A stretch of DNA of 64,000 bases from Candidatus Opimibacter skivensis (lineage in GTDB: Bacteria; Bacteroidota; Bacteroidia; Chitinophagales; Saprospiraceae), in contig JADKGY010000020.1 in NCBI GenBank assembly GCA_016722045.1, positions 175,577-239,576 on the forward strand, given 5' to 3'. Under the pieces are notes generated by a model. That model was given only the letters and a program-made list of their open reading frames with translations. It searched no databases and had not been told where the DNA came from. Each line of letters opens with the position of its first letter. Position 1 is the stretch's first letter. Both the position numbers and the translations under genes were made by a program. Of this stretch, positions 50,846 through 60,103 are shown piece after piece.

Positions 50846-52657
50846 ATGAGATTTTTCATCCTCTTCATTCTTCTTTTGCTTTCTCCTTCTCTAAAAATTT
50901 TTGCTCAGGGTGTTTCCATAAGCGCTGATGGTTCGCCATCGGATTCAAGTGCGATACTGGATATAAAAAGTACTACACAAGGGGTACTCCTACCCCGGAT
51001 GTCATCCAATTCACGTGACTCTATCATGAATCCCGCTCATGGACTTGTGGTGTTTGATACAACAACTAATACATTCTACTATTACACAGGTACGCTGTGG
51101 TCTGATCTTGCCGAAAGATTAAGAGTATGGTCGACATACGGAAATACAGATACAGATCCTGCAATTAATTTTATCGGGACAACAGATACTTTTCCTCTGC
51201 GATTCAGATTAAATAATACCTGGGCAGGTGAACTGAATGCCGGATTGAGAAATTATTTTTTGGGGGATAGCACAGGGATATCAAATACGATAGGATACAA
51301 AAACGTCGGAATTGGATCCAGAGTATTAGCTAAAAATACTGTGGGGAACTGGAATACGGCAATGGGCTCAGAAGCTATGTATTCAAATATCTGGGGGAAT
51401 TATAATGCAGCTTTTGGTTTTTCAGCGCTGGATTCTACCATTTATGGTTCGGAGAACTCAGCTTTTGGAACGCAGGCTCTTAAGTCGAATGTAGGAGGAT
51501 CAGCAAACACAGCCACGGGGGTCAATTCTCTTTATTCAAGCAGATATGCCGATTTGAATACTGCAAATGGAGCCTATTCACTTTTTTATAATACTACAGG
51601 ATTTTCCAATACGGCTAGTGGAGGTTATTCACTTTTTCGCAACGTCAGTGGATATTCAAATACAGTTGTAGGCCTTAACGCGATGTATAGCAATATCAGT
51701 GGTAACAATAATGTTGCTGTTGGACGTAGCGCTCTTCTTCATGACACTATTGGAAGTAATAATACCGCAATAGGTCTGAATGCTATGTATTGGAATCGAA
51801 ATAGTAATTTCAATACAGCACTTGGAGCGTATGCACTTTATGGCCACCAAACCGCTGATAATAGCACTGCCATAGGAGCTTACGCACTTGCTACTGATGT
51901 AAGTGGTATAGAAAATGCAGCCCTGGGGTATGCATCCTTATATAACAATTCAATTGGCAATTATAATACTACTGTTGGATATACTTCACTTTTTTCAAAC
52001 ACGACGGGTAACCAAAATACCGCTGTTGGTCATAAAGCGCTGTACCATTTAATCGGAGGACACAGTAATATCGCGATTGGATATGATAGCGGAATTGACC
52101 CTGGTTCACCTAACGTCATTAATACCGTGAGTATAGGCAATGAGGGCTATTATAATGCAGCAAATAACCAGGCTTTTATTGGAAATCTCAGCACGGCCTG
52201 GATAGGCGGACAAACCACTTGGTCCACGTATGCATCAGATGCGCGAGTGAAAAATAATGTTCAGGAAGATGTCAAAGGCCTTGATTTTATTTCAAGATTA
52301 CGTCCTGTGACGTATAACCTTGACATTTCTTCTATGCGTGACATTACGGGCAATAAGGATACAGAAGACTATCCCGAAAAATATGACATAGAAAAAATAA
52401 AACAATCCGGTTTTCTGGCCCAGGAAGTCGAGCAGGCCGCTATCGCATCAGGATATAATTTCAACGGCTACACGGCTCCAAAAAAGAATACAGAACTCTA
52501 TACGATGAGTTATTCATTGTTCGTCGTGCCTCTTGTCAAAGCAACACAGGAATTGAATTCTAAAGTTGAGCAACTCGCTGAAGAAAACGTGCAATTGAAA
52601 AGCGATATCAAGGAATTGATCGCCAGAATTGAATCATTGGAGAAAAGAGATAATTGA
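50846..52657 (+). CDS. Tail-fibre-like surface protein: YadA-head repeats plus S74 chaperone
   Basis: ATG 50846 gives 603 residues with signal peptide ending KIFAQ. An N-terminal tail-fibre-type segment (SSAILDIKSTTQGVLLPRM) is followed by about eleven 23-24-residue head repeats of the YadA/trimeric-adhesin kind (NTAIGLNAMYWNRNSNFNTALGAYAL). The C-terminal 150 residues are a Peptidase_S74 intramolecular chaperone (YASDARVKNNVQED ... SGFLAQEVEQAA ... YTMSYSLFVVPLVKATQEL) ending in a coiled coil. S74 domains trimerise fibres and then cut themselves off. The next gene begins 7 nt downstream. Confidence 0.85.
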   Translation: MRFFILFILLLLSPSLKIFAQGVSISADGSPSDSSAILDIKSTTQGVLLPRMSSNSRDSIMNPAHGLVVFDTTTNTFYYYTGTLWSDLAERLRVWSTYGNTDTDPAINFIGTTDTFPLRFRLNNTWAGELNAGLRNYFLGDSTGISNTIGYKNVGIGSRVLAKNTVGNWNTAMGSEAMYSNIWGNYNAAFGFSALDSTIYGSENSAFGTQALKSNVGGSANTATGVNSLYSSRYADLNTANGAYSLFYNTTGFSNTASGGYSLFRNVSGYSNTVVGLNAMYSNISGNNNVAVGRSALLHDTIGSNNTAIGLNAMYWNRNSNFNTALGAYALYGHQTADNSTAIGAYALATDVSGIENAALGYASLYNNSIGNYNTTVGYTSLFSNTTGNQNTAVGHKALYHLIGGHSNIAIGYDSGIDPGSPNVINTVSIGNEGYYNAANNQAFIGNLSTAWIGGQTTWSTYASDARVKNNVQEDVKGLDFISRLRPVTYNLDISSMRDITGNKDTEDYPEKYDIEKIKQSGFLAQEVEQAAIASGYNFNGYTAPKKNTELYTMSYSLFVVPLVKATQELNSKVEQLAEENVQLKSDIKELIARIESLEKRDN

Positions 52658-52664
52658 AAAACAT

Positions 52665-54140
52665 ATGAGGATCATAAAAAATAGAGCTATTTGTTTTATT
52701 GTCATCTGTATGCTCGTGCATCTTAATAGTATCATACTGGCACAAAATATAGGCATCGGCACGATCACTCCTGTTGAAAAGCTGGATGTCAATGGGAATA
52801 TCAAATCGGATACGCTAAAACCAAATGCATTACAACTTTTACCAAATGCAGGAGCAGGTAAAATATTGACAAGTGATGTCACTGGTAATGCGTCATGGGA
52901 AAGCCTGATTGTCGCCCCTCCTGCAAATACTAGTGGTAATGTAGGTCATGGTGTTTGGGGTGATTGTGCTACCACGGGCAATATTTCTGAATATGACCCG
53001 GTTGCAGATTCCACCGGAGTTGCGGGAGATTATTTCGGAGCAAGTGTCTCCATATCCGGTGATTTCGCCATCATAGGTACGCCAATTGATGATGAAATGA
53101 ATCCTAATCAAGGCTCTGCTTCCATTTATCATTTCAATGGCAGTAGCTGGCAATTCACACAAAAATTAACGGACCCCAATGGGTCTACTGATGATAATTT
53201 TGGTTACAGTGTATCTATATCCGGCAACTTTGCCATCGTGGGTGCTCATGCAGACGATGGACCTTTTAACAATCAGGGATCCGTCACCATCTATCAATAC
53301 AATGGCACTAGTTGGGATTGGTTGGAAAAGATATCGGATCCGGATGGAGCTACATCTGATCATTTTGGAATCAGCGTATCCATATCCGGCGATTATTTTA
53401 TCGCCGGGTCATTTTTGGATGATAGCAGTCCAAACGGTGACCAGGGCTCAGCCAGTATTTTTCATTTTAATGGAAGTAATTGGGAGCTCGTGGTAAAATT
53501 GACTGATCCTCTTTCAGCTTTCACAGATGAATTTGGTTCGAGCGTTTCCATTTCAAACAATTATGCTCTTGTAGGTTCGCCGTATGATGATGCAGGTGCA
53601 AATTTCGACCAGGGCTCTGCCAGTATTTACCAATTCGATGGCAATACCTGGGTATATATGCAAAAAGTGATCGATTCAGATGGGGCAACGAGTGATTATT
53701 TTGGCAGCAGTGTTACCATTTCGAATATGTATGCAGCCATAGGTGCGCCGGGTGATAAAGTAGGCAACAATGAAGACCAGGGATCGGCGACTGTTTTTCG
53801 GTATAATGGGAGTAGTTGGGTTTCTATGCAAAAAAAGACAAGCATAACAGGTCTTGCCAACGATGGGTTTGGAATCTGTATATCTATTTCAGGTGATTTT
53901 ATGCTCATAGGATCGGATAGAGATGATGTAGGCGTAAATGTAGATCAGGGGTCAATAAGTATGTATCAACGATTGGGAAATGGATGGCAACTCGTCCAGT
54001 ACATCACAGAGCCTGGCGGAAATGCGAGTGATTTTTTTGGATTTACATGTGCGCTTGATATTTCTACGCGACGCTTTCTAAGCGGGGCTTCAGGTTATAT
54101 AAGTAATACAGGGAAAGCTGTTTTTGGAAAAATAAATTAA
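52665..54140 (+). CDS. FG-GAP repeat surface protein, paralogue 1
   Basis: ATG 52665 gives 491 residues with signal peptide ending IILAQ. A fibre-type N-terminus (NIGIGTITPVEKLDVNGNIK) leads into seven FG-GAP/integrin-alpha-like repeats of about 55 residues (DNFGYSVSISGNFAIVGAHADDGPFNNQGSVTIYQYNG). The last repeat is degenerate and the protein ends at KAVFGKIN without a sorting domain. Cell-surface or matrix adhesion is the likely role. It lacks its own leader block and is 7 nt from the S74 fibre gene, so it is probably in one operon with it. Confidence 0.85.
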   Translation: MRIIKNRAICFIVICMLVHLNSIILAQNIGIGTITPVEKLDVNGNIKSDTLKPNALQLLPNAGAGKILTSDVTGNASWESLIVAPPANTSGNVGHGVWGDCATTGNISEYDPVADSTGVAGDYFGASVSISGDFAIIGTPIDDEMNPNQGSASIYHFNGSSWQFTQKLTDPNGSTDDNFGYSVSISGNFAIVGAHADDGPFNNQGSVTIYQYNGTSWDWLEKISDPDGATSDHFGISVSISGDYFIAGSFLDDSSPNGDQGSASIFHFNGSNWELVVKLTDPLSAFTDEFGSSVSISNNYALVGSPYDDAGANFDQGSASIYQFDGNTWVYMQKVIDSDGATSDYFGSSVTISNMYAAIGAPGDKVGNNEDQGSATVFRYNGSSWVSMQKKTSITGLANDGFGICISISGDFMLIGSDRDDVGVNVDQGSISMYQRLGNGWQLVQYITEPGGNASDFFGFTCALDISTRRFLSGASGYISNTGKAVFGKIN

Positions 54141-54157
54141 ATTTTTTCCACGCCGAA

Positions 54158-54176
54158 TCACTCAAAAGGAGGATTG
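54158..54176 (+). promoter_or_regulatory. Conserved leader block, copy 3
   Basis: TCACTCAAAAGGAGGATTG, 45 nt before ATG 54222, followed by the dyad TTCAATTTTTGAA and GAAAAAATTC. A four-codon ATG-AGC-CAT-TAA sits 1 nt after the block. Confidence 0.8.
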
Positions 54177-54221
54177 AATGAGCCATTAATTACTTCAATT
54201 TTTGAAAGAAAAAATTCCTGT

Positions 54222-55691
54222 ATGAAATTTATCATCTGTTTGGTGTTATTTTTATTTTCTCCGGTTCTTAATATTCTCATTATTTCACAAAATGTGGGCG
54301 TAGGCACAATCACTCCAACTGAAAAACTGGATGTAGAGGGAAATCTTAAAGCGGACACTATAAAACCAAATGCTGTTTTATTTGCACCAAATGCAGGAGT
54401 GGGTAAAATATTGACAAGTGATGGTATTGGAAATGCAACCTGGGAAAATATGATGCTTCCTCCTCCTCAAAATAATACTGGGAATGTTGGTTATGGCGTG
54501 TGGGGTGATTGTGCAACGAATGGGAATATAACTGATTATCACCCCGTAGCAGATACCGCCGGAGTGGCCGGAGATTTTTTTGGGAACTCCGTGTCCATAT
54601 CCGGAGATTTTGCAATTGTGGGTTCTCTAACCGATGATGAGACGTATATCAATCAGGGCTCTGTAACAATTTATAAATTTAATAATGGCCATTGGGAATG
54701 GATGCAAAAAATAACGGACCCCGATGGATCGGCAAATGATAAATTTGGAACCAGTGTATCCATCTCTGGCTACTATGCCATTGTGGGTGCTGATTTTGAT
54801 GATGGGCCTGGTGGCAATGACCAGGGTTCTGCCAGTATTTTTGGATTTAATGGAACCAACTGGGTTCTGGTGGGTAAAATAATTGACCCCTTAGGTGATG
54901 GCGACGATCATTTTGGATTCAGTGTATCCATTTCCGGCAACTATGCCATTGTGGGGGCAATGCGTGATAATGGGCCTGGTGGCAATGACCAAGGTTCTGC
55001 CAGTATTTTTGAATTTAATGGAACTAACTGGGTTCTGATGCAAACAATAACTGATGCCACCGGCGCAAGCGATGATTTATTTGGGTGTAGTGTATCCATT
55101 TCCGGCATCTATGCCATTGTGGGTGCTTATGGTGATGATGCACCGGGCCTCACGACCGACCAGGGTTCGGCCAGTATTTTTCAATACAATGGAACTAACT
55201 GGATTCTGATGCAAAGAATAACGGACGCCACAGGAATGTCTTACGATAATTTTGGATGGAGTGTAGCCATTTCGGGTAACTATGCTATTGTTGCGGCCGA
55301 AAATGATGATGTGGGCAACAATGAAAATCAGGGTTCTGCCAGTATTTTTCAATACAACGGAACCAATTGGGTAATGATAAAAAAAATAACCGATGGTAAC
55401 GGGGCAGCCTACGATTATTTTGGAATCAGTGTATCCATTTCGGGTAACTATGTTATTGTTGGGGCCTCTTGGGATGATGTGGGCAACATTCAAAACCAGG
55501 GTTCTGCCAGTATTTATCAAAGAGTGGGTATGGCATGGCAAAGATTACAATATGTTACCGACCCCGGTGGCGAAAAAGATGATTATTTTGGCAATAGTAC
55601 TTCTATTGATGGCACAAACAAACGGTTTTTAATTGGAATGGCCAATTTTTCAGGCGGTTTGGGAAAGGCTGTTTTTGGAAAAATGAATTAA
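54222..55691 (+). CDS. FG-GAP repeat surface protein, paralogue 2
   Basis: ATG 54222 gives 489 residues with signal peptide ending LIISQ. It has the same layout as the preceding gene: the fibre-type start NVGVGTITPTEKLDVEGNLK, the linker WGDCATNGNITDYHPV, then seven FG-GAP repeats (DNFGWSVAISGNYAIVAAENDDVGNNENQGSASIFQYNG) and the tail GKAVFGKMN. The repeats are more alike to each other than in paralogue 1, which suggests recent internal duplication or gene conversion. Confidence 0.87.
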   Translation: MKFIICLVLFLFSPVLNILIISQNVGVGTITPTEKLDVEGNLKADTIKPNAVLFAPNAGVGKILTSDGIGNATWENMMLPPPQNNTGNVGYGVWGDCATNGNITDYHPVADTAGVAGDFFGNSVSISGDFAIVGSLTDDETYINQGSVTIYKFNNGHWEWMQKITDPDGSANDKFGTSVSISGYYAIVGADFDDGPGGNDQGSASIFGFNGTNWVLVGKIIDPLGDGDDHFGFSVSISGNYAIVGAMRDNGPGGNDQGSASIFEFNGTNWVLMQTITDATGASDDLFGCSVSISGIYAIVGAYGDDAPGLTTDQGSASIFQYNGTNWILMQRITDATGMSYDNFGWSVAISGNYAIVAAENDDVGNNENQGSASIFQYNGTNWVMIKKITDGNGAAYDYFGISVSISGNYVIVGASWDDVGNIQNQGSASIYQRVGMAWQRLQYVTDPGGEKDDYFGNSTSIDGTNKRFLIGMANFSGGLGKAVFGKMN

Positions 55692-55708
55692 ATTTTTTCC
55701 ACGCAGAA

Positions 55709-55727
55709 TCACTCAAAAGGAGGATTG
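55709..55727 (+). promoter_or_regulatory. Conserved leader block, copy 4
   Basis: TCACTCAAAAGGAGGATTG, 45 nt before ATG 55773. It and the 20 nt before it (TTTTTTCCACGCAGAA) are nearly identical to copy 3, so the whole 3'-end-plus-leader unit was duplicated. Confidence 0.8.
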
Positions 55728-55772
55728 AATGAGTCATTAAATACTTCAATTTTTGAAGGAAAAAATTCCAGA

Positions 55773-57028
55773 ATGAAATGTTACATCTGTTTAGTGCTCC
55801 TTTTATTTTCTCCGGTTCTTAATATTCTCATTACTGCACAAAATGTCGGCATCGGCACAATCACACCCACTGAAAAGCTGGATGTTGATGGGAATGTCAA
55901 AGCTGATACTTTAAAACCAAATGCATTTAAATTTTTGCCCAATGCAGGAGCGGGTAAAATATTGACAAGTGATGGTATTGGAAATGCATCATGGGAAAAT
56001 ATGATGCTTCCTCCCCCTCCCAATAATTACAATGGAAATGTTGGTTATGGTGTCTGGGGAGATTGTGCGACGAATGGGAATATCAGTGAGTATAATCCGG
56101 TCGTAGATGAAGAAGGTGCCGGACAGGACATTTCTATCGGAGATCATTTCGGATATACCACTGCCATATCCGGCAACTTCGCTATCATAGGTTCGTACGG
56201 TGATGATGCCGGTGCCGGTATCAATCAGGGCTCGGTGAGTTTTTATCAATTTGATGGCAACACCTGGATTTTTGTACAAAAAGTAATAGATGAAGATGGT
56301 GAGGCATGGGCATTTTTTGGTCAAAGTATTTCTATAGCCGGCAATTTTGCGATTGTCGGTGCCCCCCAGGATAACGGAAACGCCGGGGATGGACAAGGTT
56401 CGTCAAGTATTTACCAATACAATGGAAGTACCTGGCAACTGATGCAAAAAATCACTGACGCAGATGGCGCCGCGCACGATAATTTTGGGTCCAGTGTTTC
56501 CTTGTCTGGGAATTATGCCATTATCGGTTCTCCTGATGATAGCGGACCAAAAAATTACTGGATGTCACAGGAGTAGCCAATGATTATTTTGGCGATGTCG
56601 TTTCCATATCCGGTAATTATGTGCTGGTAGGTATCCCCAATGATGATGTATTCGGCGTAGTGAATCAGGGTTCAGTCTGTATCTATCAATATAATGGAAG
56701 TAATTGGATACAAACACAAAGGCTATATGATGTCAACGGTTCAATGGATGATTATTTTGGTTCCAGTGTATCTGTATCAGATCATTTTGCGATTGTAGGA
56801 TCTGCGTATGACAATATAGGGACTCAGGCAGATCAGGGCTCAGCAGATATTTATATACGGTTAGGAACTAACTGGGAACGACTTCAATATGTGATCGATC
56901 CCAGAGGAAATTCAAATGATCATTTAGGACAAGATGTGGCGATTGATGCCCTCACTAAACGATTTTTGATAGGTAGTCATGGTTACACTTCAGACAAGGG
57001 TAAAGTGATTTTTGGAAAAATCAATTAA
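55773..57028 (+). pseudogene. FG-GAP repeat surface protein, paralogue 3, broken by internal deletion
   Basis: ATG 55773 opens a protein like paralogue 2 (NVGIGTITPTEKLDVDGNVK and four FG-GAP repeats), but after DDSGP the frame runs into KNYWMSQE and a stop at 56576. From about 56560 the FG-GAP repeats resume one frame over (DVTGVANDYFGDVVSISGNYVLVGIPNDD) and go on to the normal tail KVIFGKIN at 57028. By comparison with intact repeats, about 20 codons (DQGSASIYQFNG-type strand) and the frame have been lost at 56545-56565. The 5' part could still make a truncated 268-residue secreted protein. Confidence 0.85.
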
Positions 57029-57045
57029 ATAATTTCCAATCCAAA

Positions 57046-57064
57046 TCACTCAAAAGGAGGATTG
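57046..57064 (+). promoter_or_regulatory. Conserved leader block, copy 5 (orphan)
   Basis: TCACTCAAAAGGAGGATTG again, followed by TTCAATTTAAGAAGAATAA, but no intact gene follows. Confidence 0.75.
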
Positions 57065-57103
57065 AAATAGCGGATTATTTGTTCAATTTAAGAAGAATAA
57101 TAG

Positions 57104-57160
57104 TTGTTTAAATTTTTATTCATCATAGCAATTATTTTAAGGGGTTCTTGGTTGTTCATT
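57104..57160 (+). pseudogene. Vestigial signal-peptide remnant after leader copy 5
   Basis: At the distance where the other copies have ATG, the sequence reads TTG then FKFLFIIAIILRGSW, a signal-peptide-like run close to the MKFIICLVLFLFS of the paralogues. Similarity ends there. It is probably the stub of a deleted array member; the frame to 57337 has no recognisable content. Confidence 0.5.
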
Positions 57161-57204
57161 TTTATGATTGCAATATTTATCTCCCGACTTTCTATCTATC
57201 TATA

Positions 57205-57272
57205 CTGGCTTGCTGCCAGCCCTTGCGGCGGAATAAATTCCGCCGTTACAATATCGGTCGTGCCCATGGCAC
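57205..57272. repeat. Triple-hairpin element
   Basis: Three consecutive stems: CTGGC/GCCAG (57205-57219), GGCGGAA-TAAA-TTCCGCC (57227-57244), and GTGCC-CAT-GGCAC (57260-57272). No gene is seen from 57161 to 57531. Confidence 0.7.
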
Positions 57273-57399
57273 TTGATCAAAATCAGGTAATGGTTTTTAG
57301 GCATAGCAGCGCGTTAGGTTATGTGGTCAGGGTGTAGAATAAAACCTCTAGCCAGTTTCCTCATTCCTAAACTCGTTGCCATAACAAATGCCCCTTGAC

Positions 57400-57529
57400 T
57401 ATTTTTCTAAGTGACTTTCTAAGTGCATTTAAGCTCCTAAGTGGTAAACTTTTTTTCTCGTTATGCTTTATCTATTCTGTTTACTTTGCAAGTAAATTCA
57501 AAAATCGTTACTCGTAAATCGTCATTCGT
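57400..57529 (+). repeat. CTTAAGTG phrase copy 3 and NNNTCGT heptamers
   Basis: 57400-57449 is TTTTTCTAAGTGACTT ... CCTAAGTGGTAAA, related to 44054 and 35761. 57502-57529 holds four heptamers (AAATCGT, TACTCGT, AAATCGT, CATTCGT) ending 2 nt before the next ATG. Confidence 0.8.
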
Positions 57530-57531
57530 CA

Positions 57532-58080
57532 ATGCCTATAATCAGACCAGTCCACAACATCCATCCTCAATTCGGAAAAGATTGTTTCCTCGCCGACACA
57601 GCTGTCGTCATCGGTGATGTCATCATGGGTGATCAATGTTCGATATGGTGGGGGACTATTGTGCGAGGTGATGTTAATTCCATCCGCATAGGGGATCGTG
57701 TGAATATCCAGGATGGTGCTGTCCTTCATGCTACATTTCAAAAATCAACTGTCATAATAGGTAATGATGTTTCCATAGGCCATAATGCCATCGTCCACGG
57801 ATGTATCATCGAAGATGAAGTCCTTGTCGGCATGGGCGCCATCATCATGGACAATACCATCGTTCAAAAACATGTGATCGTTGCCGCAGGTGCCGTAGTA
57901 CTTGAAAATTCAATATTAGAATCGGGATGGATCTATGGGGGCACGCCTGCAAAAAAATTAAAAGAACTCGATGAGGATACGCAACAATTTTTCATCACGC
58001 GGACGGCGGCGAATTATATTAAATATGCAGGATGGTTTAAAGTAGAAGTTGAAGGGCAGAATGTAGGGAGCAACGGGTAG
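57532..58080 (+). CDS. Gamma-class carbonic anhydrase-like protein
   Basis: A 182-residue left-handed beta-helix protein built of hexapeptide repeats (IRIGDRVNIQDGAVLHATFQKSTVIIGNDVSIGHNAIVHGCIIED). The three metal-binding histidines of the gamma-CA family are present (LHATF, IGHNAIVHGC). Family members form trimers, and many (YrdA/CaiE type) have weak or untested carbonic anhydrase activity. The start codon follows directly on a heptamer array. Confidence 0.92.
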   Translation: MPIIRPVHNIHPQFGKDCFLADTAVVIGDVIMGDQCSIWWGTIVRGDVNSIRIGDRVNIQDGAVLHATFQKSTVIIGNDVSIGHNAIVHGCIIEDEVLVGMGAIIMDNTIVQKHVIVAAGAVVLENSILESGWIYGGTPAKKLKELDEDTQQFFITRTAANYIKYAGWFKVEVEGQNVGSNG

Positions 58081-58151
58081 GTGTGTTCACATCAAATTGA
58101 GCCCATGAGATATATTACCACACAATAAAATCGTTATCAAATGAAACTATA

Positions 58152-59126
58152 ATGATGAAATACGCAATTGTCTATCTGATTTCATTATTGATGATTTCAT
58201 CTTGCCAGAAGGATAACCCTGGCAATAAAACTGAATTCAAGCAGAAAATGAGGGATTTTGTTATCGGAATTAGTCAATATGCTAAAAATACTAATCCGGA
58301 TTTCTACATTATACCTCAAAATGGTATTGAATTAGTCACTACAAATGGGGAAGATTCCGGACGACCGGATACTTCATATTTAAATGCCATTGATGCCAAC
58401 GGACAAGAAGATTTGTTTTATGGTTACAATGCTGATGATCAGGCTACATCTTCAACCGACAATACATATTTAAAAAGATTTTTGAATATTTCTAAAGATT
58501 CAGGGAAGACCATTTTGGTAATTGACTATTGTTCAACACATACCAAAATGACCAACTCCTACGCTGAAAATACCAATGCAGGATATATTTCTTTTGCCGC
58601 CAACCAAAGAGAACTTAATAATATTCCAGATTTTCCGGCAATAATAAATCACGAAAACAATTCAGTTATTACCCATATTTCTACAATAAAAAACTTTTTG
58701 TATTTAATAAACCCAACAAATTATAAAACCAAAATCAGTTTTATAAACGCGGTAACTTCAACAAATTACGATTTGTTGATTATGGATTTATTTTTTAACG
58801 ATGGTTCAGCATTTACAGCGTCAGAAATAGCACAGTTAAAAAACAAAGCAAACGGAGGTAAGAGATTGGTGATTTCCTATATGTCTATTGGTGAAGCAGA
58901 GAATTATAGATACTATTGGAAATCGGCTTGGAATGCTAACAAGCCTGTGTGGTTAGATGCTGAAAACCCAAATTGGGCAGGGAATTTTAAAGTGAAATAT
59001 TGGAATACCGAATGGCAAAATATAATTTATGGAAACGACAATTCGTACCTAAAAAAAATATTGGATGCCGATTTTGACGGTGCATATCTGGACCTCATAG
59101 ACGCTTTTGAATATTATGAAAATTAA
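58152..59126 (+). CDS. GH114-like endo-alpha-1,4-polygalactosaminidase family lipoprotein
   Basis: A 324-residue protein with lipoprotein signal (LLMISSC). The TM1410/GH114 fold is indicated by FVIGISQYAKNTNPDFYIIPQNGIEL, ILVIDYCST, LLIMDLFFN, RLVISYMSIGEAENYRYYW and ADFDGAYLDLIDAFEYY, with the conserved acidic residues at strand ends. Family members hydrolyse galactosaminogalactan-type polysaccharides. It is visibly AT-richer than the genes to its left and starts an accessory-looking stretch. Confidence 0.85.
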   Translation: MMKYAIVYLISLLMISSCQKDNPGNKTEFKQKMRDFVIGISQYAKNTNPDFYIIPQNGIELVTTNGEDSGRPDTSYLNAIDANGQEDLFYGYNADDQATSSTDNTYLKRFLNISKDSGKTILVIDYCSTHTKMTNSYAENTNAGYISFAANQRELNNIPDFPAIINHENNSVITHISTIKNFLYLINPTNYKTKISFINAVTSTNYDLLIMDLFFNDGSAFTASEIAQLKNKANGGKRLVISYMSIGEAENYRYYWKSAWNANKPVWLDAENPNWAGNFKVKYWNTEWQNIIYGNDNSYLKKILDADFDGAYLDLIDAFEYYEN

Positions 59127-59172
59127 CTTGTTCACATCAGAGGTTTGCTACCTTCCAGTCGTTTAATAATTA

Positions 59173-59883
59173 ATGAGACTAATCACATGGAACTGTCAGG
59201 GTGCATTCAGAAAAAAGGCTGAACATATCCTTCACCTTAAGCCTGATATCCTGATCGTACAGGAATGTGAGCATACGGACAAAATGGATTTTGATGCATT
59301 TATTCATAAACCTTACAATTTTCATTGGTATGGCGACAATCATCATAAGGGCATTGGAATTTTCTCATTCGCAGAGTATAAATTTGAATTATTGCCTCAA
59401 TACAATTCTAAATTCAGATACATACTGCCTTTTCGTGTAACAAGCCAAGAAGAATCTTTTTTGCTTTTTGCAATCTGGGCCATGGACAGTAAAGAGAATT
59501 ATAAAGAAAGATATGTCGGACAGATCTGGCTTGCAATACATCATTATGCAGAGATGTTTGCTGAACCTTCAATTCTGATCGGAGACTTCAATAGCAACAC
59601 CATCTGGGACCGCAAGGAAAGAGTAGGAAATCACTCTGATGTCGTCAGCAAACTGTCCGAAAATAATATTCACAGTATTTATCACCGTCATTTCAACTGC
59701 GAACAGGGGAAAGAAAAACATCCCACTTTTTATTTGCACCGCAGTCAGCTTAAGCCATATCATCTTGACTATTGTTTTGCATCAAACTCTTTTCTTGATA
59801 AAGTGCAAAGTATCGGAATCGGTAAATATGAAAGCTGGATAGCGCATAGTGATCATGCTCCCGTGATGATCAGCTTTGACTGA
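59173..59883 (+). CDS. Endonuclease/exonuclease/phosphatase-family protein
   Basis: A 236-residue protein of the EEP superfamily: start MRLITWNCQGAFRKKAEHIL, metal Glu in ILIVQECEH, LIGDFNSNTIWD, and the terminal WIAHSDHAPVMISF with catalytic Asp-His. There is no signal peptide, so it acts in the cytosol on nucleic acid or phosphoesters. It is distinct from xth at 11020 (shorter, only motif-level similarity). Confidence 0.88.
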   Translation: MRLITWNCQGAFRKKAEHILHLKPDILIVQECEHTDKMDFDAFIHKPYNFHWYGDNHHKGIGIFSFAEYKFELLPQYNSKFRYILPFRVTSQEESFLLFAIWAMDSKENYKERYVGQIWLAIHHYAEMFAEPSILIGDFNSNTIWDRKERVGNHSDVVSKLSENNIHSIYHRHFNCEQGKEKHPTFYLHRSQLKPYHLDYCFASNSFLDKVQSIGIGKYESWIAHSDHAPVMISFD

Positions 59884-59892
59884 GTATTGGGT

Positions 59893-59913
59893 AGTGAATA
59901 GTGAATAGTGAGT
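59893..59913 (+). repeat. Heptamer array AGTGAAT x3
   Basis: AGTGAAT, AGTGAAT, AGTGAGT, 9 nt after the EEP stop. Confidence 0.8.
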
Positions 59914-60103
59914 GGATTGGAAGGCACGACAGTAGTAAACCAGAGGTAGATTTCATATATCGTGAGCTATTAATGGTCAATACAGAATAGAGGATAAATA
60001 TTGTATGTGTTTTCAGTGGGTTTAGAGCGAGACATTGAATCAAGGTCCGTATAATTAATTGAACCCAATAACGTTTTTAATTACAAATGTTCAATAATGT
60101 ATT

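Noticed and set aside
54178..54189. ATG-AGC-CAT-TAA mini-ORF behind AGGAGG in leader copies 3 and 4
   Set aside because: It is absent from leader copies 1, 2 and 5, so it is not a conserved leader peptide.
57161..57337. Open frame continuing from the vestigial signal peptide
   Set aside because: It is made of the triple-hairpin element and has no similarity to the FG-GAP paralogues.
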